Part shown: positions 6,436 through 10,846 of the stretch, one piece after another
Layout: every line of letters starts with the position of its first letter
Position numbering within the stretch: the stretch's first letter is position 1
NCBI GenBank assembly: GCA_025935735.1
Contig: JAICUS010000158.1
Coordinates: forward strand, 1 to 10,846
DNA length: 10,846 nucleotides
DNA from: Solirubrobacteraceae bacterium
GTDB lineage: Bacteria > Actinomycetota > Thermoleophilia > Solirubrobacterales > Solirubrobacteraceae
Direction: 5' to 3'
Translations under genes and position numbers: made by a program
The notes under the pieces: model-generated
What the model was told of the DNA's origin: nothing
Database searches by the model: none
What the model saw: the letters and a program-made list of their open reading frames with translations, nothing else

Positions 6436-7860
6436 GCCGTAGGTCGGCAGCGTGGCGATCTGGCTGGTCAGCCACGCCTGCTGCGTCTGGGCCTGCGACA
6501 GCGCGGACTCCATGGCGGCGAACTGCGCCTTCAGACGGGCCTGCTCGTCGTCCATGCGCTGGTTCATGTCGTCCATCTGGCTCGTGTAGTCCTTGATCGA
6601 CGAGTCGTCGGAGGCGATGCGGCCGGTCAGGAGGCCGTTGGTGCCATCCTGGCCGTCGACGAAGTCGCCGACCAGAGCGGCGAACCCCTTGGTCGTGCCC
6701 TGGCCCTGGAAGAGGTTGCGCACCTTCGTGTAGTCCGCGTTCAGCGCGGTCGTGAACGCGTCGGAGTCGAAGGTCAGCTTGCCGTCCTTGGCGTCCTGGG
6801 TCGGCGTCCCGCCGGTGGACTTCGGGATCGCGATGCCGATGTCGGCCAGGCCGGTCAGGCCGAGCCCGGAGACCGTCTGGGTCATCACGTTCTTCATCTG
6901 CGACAGCATGCTGTCGAGGCCGGAGTCGCCGAACAGCGTCCCCTTCTGGTAGTCCGAGGCGGAGCTCTTCTGCGTGACCGGCGTGTCGGTCAGGTCCGCG
7001 CGTACCGTCGTCACGACGGCGTTGTAGGCGTCGACCATCGACTGGACGGCCTTGGTGACCTTGCTCGTGTCGATCGCCGCGGCGTTGGTGGTGATCGACA
7101 CCGGGCTCGAGGTGACGCCCTTCAGCGTCAGCGTCTCGCCGGGGATGGCGTTGGTCAGCGTGTTGCTCTCCGACGTGCGGTCGGTCGTGTCGTCGTCGAT
7201 CCGGTAGACCGCGTTGAGCGTCGTGCCGGTACGGGAGTAGGCCGGGTCCTCGGTGGCGATCTGGCCGCCGGCGAGCGCGGACGTGTCGACCGTGAAGTCC
7301 GAGCTCTGGCCGGTCTTGCGAGCGGAGAGGACCAGCTTGTCGACGCCGTTGTCGTTGACCACGGCCGCGTAGACCGGCGAGTCCTCGTTGGCGTTGATCG
7401 AGGTCGCGACGTCCGACGCCGTCGCGTTGGCGGCGACGTCGATGGTCACCTTGCTCGCGTCCGTGGCGTTCGGGTCGGTGCCGTAGTAGAGCGTCAGCTG
7501 GCCCGCGGTGGCGCTGGGCGTGAACGCGAAGCCGTGCTGGGCCGAGGAGGCCAGCTTGCTCACCGTGATGGTGTGGCCGCCGATGCCGGCGCCGGAGGTC
7601 AGCGCGACGTCGACCTTCGAGCTGTCGGAGGAGGCGACGCTCTGCGATGCCTTCCACGTCGTGGCGTCGCCCAGCGCCGCGGCCGCGCTCTTGAACGCGT
7701 CGAGCTTGGTCTGGATCGCCTTGAGCAGGTTCTGGTGCGCCTGCACGCCCGACTGCCGGTTGGAGACGGCCGTGATCTTCTGCTGGTCGACCGCCATCAG
7801 CTGCTGGATGATCGAGTCGGTGTCCAGGCCCGAGGCCATTCCGGTGAGCGAGATGGGCAT
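6433..7860 (-). CDS. fliD: Flagellar filament cap protein FliD (HAP2)
   Basis: FliD is exported to the filament tip, where a ring of subunits helps flagellin fold and insert. The 475-residue product has the family N-terminus ISLTGMASGLDTDSIIQQLM (3-22), followed by a helical, coiled-coil-prone stretch with HQNLLKAIQTKLDAF. A Thr/Ser/Asp-rich central part with beta-strand character follows, typical of the exposed D2-D3 domains. The C-terminal region has KLTFDSDAF and the closing coiled coil DDMNQRMDDEQARLKAQFAAME, ending in a short WLTSQIATLPTYG. The length is usual. The gene starts nine bases after flaG, with AAGGA overlapping the flaG TAA stop as Shine-Dalgarno. Its own TAA stop is built into the fliS promoter. 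The variable core differs widely between species and carries no visible extra domain. Confidence 0.96.
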   Translation of the reverse strand: MPISLTGMASGLDTDSIIQQLMAVDQQKITAVSNRQSGVQAHQNLLKAIQTKLDAFKSAAAALGDATTWKASQSVASSDSSKVDVALTSGAGIGGHTITVSKLASSAQHGFAFTPSATAGQLTLYYGTDPNATDASKVTIDVAANATASDVATSINANEDSPVYAAVVNDNGVDKLVLSARKTGQSSDFTVDTSALAGGQIATEDPAYSRTGTTLNAVYRIDDDTTDRTSESNTLTNAIPGETLTLKGVTSSPVSITTNAAAIDTSKVTKAVQSMVDAYNAVVTTVRADLTDTPVTQKSSASDYQKGTLFGDSGLDSMLSQMKNVMTQTVSGLGLTGLADIGIAIPKSTGGTPTQDAKDGKLTFDSDAFTTALNADYTKVRNLFQGQGTTKGFAALVGDFVDGQDGTNGLLTGRIASDDSSIKDYTSQMDDMNQRMDDEQARLKAQFAAMESALSQAQTQQAWLTSQIATLPTYG

Positions 7861-7869
7861 GCCAGTTCC

Positions 7870-8214
7870 TTAGAGCGCGCCTCCGGACATGACGTCGAGC
7901 GCCTTGGCCGGGGGGATGGTCTTGAGCACGTGACCGTCGAGGTCGCGCACCTCGATCACCACGCGATTGGTGGACTTGTCGACGGAGAAGTGCAGCTCGC
8001 GGTGGTTCTTGTAGAGGTCGTCCACGACCTCTGCCGCCCGGTCGACCATCTGGCGCGCCTCCTCGGTGGGAGCGGGCGGGATGGAGCCGAGGAGGGTGTC
8101 GGTCGCGGCTGCACCACCGGCGGCGCCGGACGCGCCCGGATGCGCGGCCGCGGCGCCGAGCGGGCTCGCGGCGAGTGCCTGATACGGGGTGAAGCGGCCG
8201 ATCTGGATCGACAT
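7870..8214 (-). CDS. flaG: FlaG family protein
   Basis: FlaG is a small protein often encoded next to fliD; it affects filament length in some bacteria, but its exact mechanism is not settled. The 114-residue product has a low-complexity Ala/Gly/Pro N-terminal half (about 15-45), then the conserved C-terminal domain: VVDDLYKNHRELHFSVDKS, NRVVIEVRD, and DGHVLKTIPPAKALDVM. The pattern LHFSVD...VVIEVRD..G.V.K.IPP is the FlaG signature. The ATG at 8214 lies ten bases after a sigma-28 -10 box, so the mRNA would carry almost no leader; no Shine-Dalgarno is present. It is followed closely by fliD. The MSIQIGRF N-terminus is not conserved in the family as I know it. Confidence 0.9.
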   Translation of the reverse strand: MSIQIGRFTPYQALAASPLGAAAAHPGASGAAGGAAATDTLLGSIPPAPTEEARQMVDRAAEVVDDLYKNHRELHFSVDKSTNRVVIEVRDLDGHVLKTIPPAKALDVMSGGAL

Positions 8215-8224
8215 GGTGTCCCGT

Positions 8225-8251
8225 ACATCGGCCCGCCGGCCGGGATCTTTA
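8225..8251 (-). promoter_or_regulatory. Sigma-28 promoter of flaG-fliD
   Basis: On the minus strand the site is TAAAGATC, 11 bases, GCCGATGT: the exact FliA octamer spacing and a seven-base match to the -10 core region GCCGAT plus a final T. The -35 lies in the loop of an inverted repeat (8232-8260). The -10 ends 10 bases before the flaG ATG, so the transcript is predicted to begin within about 5 bases of the start codon. Confidence 0.85.
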
Positions 8252-8260
8252 GCCGGCGGG
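8232..8260 (-). terminator. Inverted repeat after fliA, overlapping the flaG promoter
   Basis: A perfect 9-base inverted repeat (CCCGCCGGC at 8232-8240 and GCCGGCGGG at 8252-8260) encloses an 11-base loop that carries most of the -35 box. It lies 12 bases after the fliA stop, so it could act as the fliA transcription end. No T tract follows. The overlap with a promoter means the DNA serves at least two roles if the hairpin is real. Confidence 0.5.
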
Positions 8261-8272
8261 ATGAGAGGGCTC

Positions 8273-9088
8273 TCAGCCGACGGCCGAGAAGAGGAGCGAG
8301 TCCTCGGCGAGCTGCTGCTTGAGCGTGCGCTTGAGCTGCGAGTGGATCTGGCAGATGCGGCTCTCGGAGACGCCCATGACCTCGCCGATCTCGCGCAGCG
8401 TGAGGTTCTTGACGTAGAGCAGGACGGCCACCTCGCGCTCGCGCTGGGGCAGCGCGTCGAACGCCCGGCGGAACTTCTCCTTGGCCTCCGTGGCCGTGGC
8501 CTGGTGCTCGGGGTCGCGGCGGTGGTCGCCGTCGGCCAGCGTGTCGATGCGCTCGACCGTCGTCTCGTCGTCGGAGATGACAAGCGTGTTGAGCGAGGTG
8601 ACGTCCGACACCGCGATGTCGTCCTCGCGGCGGCGCAGCTCCGCGACCGAGATCGACATCGCGGCGGCGAGCTCCTCGCGGTCCGGGCGGCGGCCGTGGA
8701 TGGTGGAGAACTGGTCGCGGGCCCGGGCGATGTCGCGCTCCCAGCGGCGCAGCGAGCGGGGCGCCCAGTCCTGGCGGCGCAGCTCGTCGAGCACGGCGCC
8801 GTGGATCCGGGTCCACGCGAACTGCTCGAGCGTGGCGCCCTTCTCCGGGTCATAGCGGTCGATCGAGGCGATCAGCGCCTCGAGGCCGCACGAGATGAAG
8901 TCCTCCACCTCGCAGCGCGCCGGCAGCTCGCGCACCTTCTTGAACACGATGTACTTGACGAGCGGGGCGTACGTCATGACCAGCCGGTTGCGGACCTGGA
9001 GGTCCCCGGTGGCCTTGTACTCGCGCCAGAGGGCGAGCGCATCCTCCGCGGACACGCGGCGGCGGCTGCTGGTGGATGAGGGCTTCAT
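8273..9088 (-). CDS. fliA: RNA polymerase sigma factor for flagellar genes (FliA/WhiG/SigD type)
   Basis: FliA directs RNA polymerase to late flagellar genes. The 271-residue product has sigma region 2 from about 33 to 106, with NRLVMTYAPLVKYIV, DFISCGLEALIASIDRYDP (63-81) and FAWTRIHGAVLDELR (90-104), the last typical of the FliA/WhiG group. Region 3 follows with RSLRRWERDI and RRPDREELAAAM. Region 4 (205-262) contains LPQREREVAVLLYVKNLTLREIGEVMG and the recognition helix VSESRICQIHSQL. It is longer than E. coli FliA (239) through a short N-terminal extension and a linker near 185-200. Start ATG 9088 has AGGAG at 9100-9104 with an 11-base gap, slightly long. A sigma-28-like promoter lies just upstream, suggesting autoregulation. 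No flgM is seen in the window. Distinguishing FliA from WhiG rests on context. Confidence 0.95.
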   Translation of the reverse strand: MKPSSTSSRRRVSAEDALALWREYKATGDLQVRNRLVMTYAPLVKYIVFKKVRELPARCEVEDFISCGLEALIASIDRYDPEKGATLEQFAWTRIHGAVLDELRRQDWAPRSLRRWERDIARARDQFSTIHGRRPDREELAAAMSISVAELRRREDDIAVSDVTSLNTLVISDDETTVERIDTLADGDHRRDPEHQATATEAKEKFRRAFDALPQREREVAVLLYVKNLTLREIGEVMGVSESRICQIHSQLKRTLKQQLAEDSLLFSAVG

Positions 9089-9140
9089 GCGGAACTGCGC
9101 TCCTAAGGGACAGGCGAATCAGGTCTGACGGACGCAGCCT

Positions 9141-9169
9141 GTATCGGGCGCAGACCCGACTCGCCTTTA
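9141..9169 (-). promoter_or_regulatory. Sigma-28-like promoter of fliA
   Basis: On the minus strand the site is TAAAGGCG, 13 bases, CCCGATAC. The -35 is a full TAAAG; the -10 is GCCCGATAC, one inserted C compared with GCCGATA. The TAAA follows directly on the TGA stop of the FlhB-like gene (TGATAAAG). The block CGATACAGGCT and a following GCGTCC match the flgB promoter. The expected start near 9134 leaves a leader of about 45 bases. Confidence 0.65.
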
Positions 9170-9439
9170 TCACCGATTTGGGGTAGGGCCCTTCGACTGG
9201 AGCCCGTAGGCCCAGGCGAGGACCTCCGCCACCGCCGTCCACATGGCCGGCGGGACCTCGGATCCGAGGGCCAGCTTGGCCAGCGCGTCGGCCAGCTCCG
9301 GGTCGTGGTGGACGGGCACCCCCGCCTCGTGCGCGCGCTCGAGAATCGTTGCGGCGATGTGCCCCCGGCCGGCGGCGACCACCTCCGGGGCGCCCGAGCC
9401 GGTGTAGCGCAGGGCCGCGGTGACGTCCGGATCAGGCAT
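9170..9439 (-). CDS. FlhB C-terminal domain homologue (FlhX/YlqH-like)
   Basis: The 89-residue product corresponds to the cytoplasmic C-terminal piece of the export-gate protein FlhB that follows the autocleavage site NPTH. It shows TAALRY (7-12), APEVVAAGRG (17-26), HEAGVPVHHDPELADAL (37-53) and MWTAVAEVLAWAYGL (66-80), the family order of export-switch domains. Neither the FlhB membrane domain nor an NPTH motif is present; the polypeptide begins about where the cleaved fragment would. Stand-alone versions exist in several bacteria and can partly replace the FlhB C-terminal piece. Its ATG overlaps the stop of the FliK-like gene by eight bases, and its TGA stop abuts the fliA -35 box. No full-length flhB lies in the window. 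Identity of the domain is firm; the precise role here is inferred. Confidence 0.88.
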   Translation of the reverse strand: MPDPDVTAALRYTGSGAPEVVAAGRGHIAATILERAHEAGVPVHHDPELADALAKLALGSEVPPAMWTAVAEVLAWAYGLQSKGPTPNR

Positions 9440-10118
9440 AGACGTCGAAGGGATCGCGGCGGGCGTGGACCTCGACCGTCGGATCTAAACCGGCGTTCAA
9501 TAACCTGGCGCGTAAACGCTCACTCGCCCCACTGGCCACAGCGTGGGGGAGGCCGGCCGGGGTCGTCACCTCGGCCAGCAGCCGCTGGCCCCGCAACTCG
9601 AGCCGCAGATCCAGCCGCCCGAGCGTCGGCGAGGTGAAGGCCAGCGTCACCACGTCGGCCGGCTCCCCGCCGATCGCCGAGCGCTTGCGGGCCGGCCGCT
9701 CGCGCACCTCCACGCGCTCCTGGAACTGCGCCGGGGCCGCCGGCTGACCCGCGAGGGCCGCGTCCGGCGGCTGGAGCGCGGCGGCCGGCGGCGACGCCGC
9801 GGCGGGCGTGTGCGCGGCGGTCGCGGGTGGCGCTCCCGGCGACAGCGACACCTCGCGGGCGGCCTGGGCCACGGGCTCTCCCCGGTCGATCTGCAGGGTG
9901 ATCCGCTCGGCCGTTATCTCCTGAACCTTCAGGCGCAGCGTAGCGCCGGCCTGCACCTCGGGCGGCACCTGCGCGGTCAGCGGGATGCCGGCCAGCACGA
10001 TCACCGCGTTGCTCTCGCCGCGCGAGGCCACGCGGGCGAGCAGCGTCGCCCCCTCGCGCAGCGGCAGGTCGGGCAGCTGGGCGCGCAGCAGCGCCGCGGT
10101 GACCGCGATCGGTTGCAT
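9432..10118 (-). CDS. FliK-like flagellar hook-length control protein (Flg_hook domain)
   Basis: The 228-residue product has three parts. Residues 1-80 form a beta-rich domain with GESNAVIVLAG and LTAQVPPEVQAGATLRLKV, resembling the N-terminal domain of some FliK-like proteins. Residues about 85-140 are an Ala/Pro-rich linker. The C-terminal part, from about 158, has LAFTSPTLGRLDLRLELRGQRLLAEVTTPAGLPHAV followed by a helix with SERLRARLLNAGL, matching the Flg_hook fold of FliK, which contacts FlhB to switch export from hook to filament. Full FliK proteins are usually longer. Being paired with an FlhB-C homologue supports a role in that switch. No clear promoter is seen; GAAGGG two bases before the ATG is a weak ribosome site. 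Family assignment is moderate. Confidence 0.62.
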   Translation of the reverse strand: MQPIAVTAALLRAQLPDLPLREGATLLARVASRGESNAVIVLAGIPLTAQVPPEVQAGATLRLKVQEITAERITLQIDRGEPVAQAAREVSLSPGAPPATAAHTPAAASPPAAALQPPDAALAGQPAAPAQFQERVEVRERPARKRSAIGGEPADVVTLAFTSPTLGRLDLRLELRGQRLLAEVTTPAGLPHAVASGASERLRARLLNAGLDPTVEVHARRDPFDVYA

Positions 10119-10124
10119 CGCCCT

Positions 10125-10152
10125 TCAAGGATGCCCGCTCGCGCGCCGATGA
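10125..10152 (+). promoter_or_regulatory. Sigma-28-like promoter of the plus-strand rod gene
   Basis: The site reads TCAAGGAT, 12 bases, GCCGATGA, with the same spacing and TCAAG -35 as the flgB promoter. It fills the short gap between the divergent FliK-like and rod genes. Transcription should begin near 10159, which is after the two upstream ATGs (10149, 10152) and about five bases before the ATG at 10164. Confidence 0.7.
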
Positions 10153-10163
10153 TGGACTTTAAG

Positions 10164-10846
10164 ATGGATCGCGGCCTCTATATCGCGGCCTCCGGCATGC
10201 TCGCCGAGCAGGTTCGCCAGGACCAGATCGCCAACGACCTCGCCAACGCGTCGACGCCCGGCTACAAGGCCGACCGCACCGTGACGCGCTCGTTCGGCTC
10301 GTTGCTGCTCGACAACTCCCGCACCGGCGCCGGCATCGGCTCGCAGTGGACGGCCGTCCAGGTGACCGGCCAGGCGACCGACTGGACGCCCGCGCCGCTG
10401 ACCGACACCGGCCAGCCGCTCGACTTCGGCATCACCGGCGACGGCTTCTTCGCCGTCAACACCGGCCAGGGCACGCGCTACACGCGCAACGGCCAGTTCC
10501 ACGCCGACGCCAACCGGCAGCTGGTCACCCAGACCGGCGACCCGGTGCTCGGGCGCAACAACCAGCCGATCAAGGTCGGCGCCGACGGCAAGGTCGACCC
10601 GCGCCAGCTCAACGTCGTCCTGCTCAACACCCCGAAGAAGGCCGGCGACAACTACGTGACCGGCACGCCGGGCGCGGTGGCGGGCCTCCTGGCCGGCCAG
10701 GTCCGCGCGGGCGCGCTGGAGGACTCGGGCGCCGACGCCACCACGTCGATCGTGGACATGATGCAGTCGATGCGGGCCTACGAGTCCGGTCAGAAGGTCA
10801 TCCAGGCGATCGACGACACGCTCGGCAAGGCCGCTTCGTCCGTGGC
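10164..10846 (+). CDS. Flagellar rod/hook-basal-body protein, FlgF/FlgG family (3' end cut by window)
   Basis: The visible 227 residues carry the rod-hook N-terminus DRGLYIAASGMLAEQ, then the motif QIANDLANASTPGYKADR, a central GQPLDFGITGDGFFAV, YTRNGQFHAD and a C-terminal helix with TTSIVDMMQSMRAYESGQKVIQAID, all typical of FlgF and FlgG. These form the distal rod. The reading is near its end at the right edge, so full length is probably about 230 residues, shorter than most FlgG (about 260). The family member cannot be settled; a second paralogue may lie to the right. The same frame has ATGs at 10149 and 10152, but both overlap the -10 of the likely promoter and the predicted transcript starts after them. 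ATG at 10164 begins a product that fits the family start and would be translated from an almost leaderless mRNA. Confidence 0.9.
   Translation, partial: MDRGLYIAASGMLAEQVRQDQIANDLANASTPGYKADRTVTRSFGSLLLDNSRTGAGIGSQWTAVQVTGQATDWTPAPLTDTGQPLDFGITGDGFFAVNTGQGTRYTRNGQFHADANRQLVTQTGDPVLGRNNQPIKVGADGKVDPRQLNVVLLNTPKKAGDNYVTGTPGAVAGLLAGQVRAGALEDSGADATTSIVDMMQSMRAYESGQKVIQAIDDTLGKAASSV

Noticed and set aside
6286..8322. 678-codon open frame on the plus strand across fliD and flaG
   Set aside because: Antisense shadow of fliD and flaG with repetitive Arg/Gly/Val content and no ribosome site.
10140..10163. TTAAAGTCC on the minus strand as a sigma-28 -35 for the FliK-like gene
   Set aside because: No GCCGAT-like -10 lies at 11-13 bases after it; the match is to the -35 alone.
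10125..10502. Minus-strand frame opposite the rod gene
   Set aside because: Antisense to the conserved FlgF/FlgG reading, low complexity, no ribosome site.
1..10846. CRISPR arrays, tRNA or rRNA genes, insertion sequences, phage or defence genes
   Set aside because: No repeat-spacer pattern, RNA-gene signature, transposase or foreign-looking composition was seen; all coding is flagellar.

Overview
This window is a compact flagellar gene cluster from a very GC-rich bacterium. Nearly every gene is bounded by 1-9 base overlaps or gaps, and third codon positions are strongly G/C. No outer-membrane ring genes (flgH, flgI) are visible. FlaG, FliS, a FliT-like chaperone and a free-standing FlhB C-terminal homologue are all present. 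Together this suggests a motile, high-GC Gram-positive, probably Actinomycetota and possibly a deep lineage such as Thermoleophilia. That placement is inference from composition and gene content, not a proven assignment.

Layout. Almost everything is on the minus strand, so transcription runs from right to left. From high to low coordinate: a short FliK-like hook-length/Flg_hook protein (10118-9432) and an FlhB C-terminal-like export protein (9439-9170), overlapping by 8 bases; the flagellar sigma factor fliA (9088-8273); flaG (8214-7870) and the filament cap fliD (7860-6433); fliS (6368-5976) and a FliT-like protein (5979-5656), overlapping by 4 bases; a 196-base intergenic region with a structured inverted repeat and a promoter; then the basal-body and export operon flgB-flgC-fliE-fliF-fliG-fliH-fliI (5459 to the left edge), with fliI cut by the window. 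On the plus strand, starting about 45 bases from the fliK-like start, an FlgF/FlgG-family rod gene begins at about 10164 and runs off the right edge.

Regulation visible in the sequence. Five promoter-like sites resemble the sigma-28 (FliA) consensus TAAA-N15-GCCGATAA. Those before flaG and fliS share an extended -35 (CTAAAGA(C/T)CC) and an exact 11-base gap between octamers. Those before flgB and the plus-strand rod gene have TCAAG -35 boxes and a 12-base gap. The one before fliA has TAAAG and a 13-base gap, and shares the block CGATACAGGCT with the flgB promoter. At fliS the -35 TAAA contains the stop codon of the gene before it; at fliA it directly follows that stop. The flaG and rod-gene start codons lie only 10-11 bases after the -10 box, so their mRNAs should be leaderless or nearly so.

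Function. FlgB, FlgC, FliE and the FlgF/G protein build the rod on the FliF MS-ring; FliG is the rotor/torque component; FliH and FliI drive the export ATPase; the FliK-like/FlhB-like pair may bear on export specificity switching; FliA drives late genes; FliD caps the filament, FliS and the FliT-like protein act as chaperones. All genes appear intact apart from the two cut by the window edges. I did not find an obviously new biological system. The main points of interest are promoter architecture, leaderless starts, the FliK-like/FlhB-like gene pair and a three-way-junction-like repeat.
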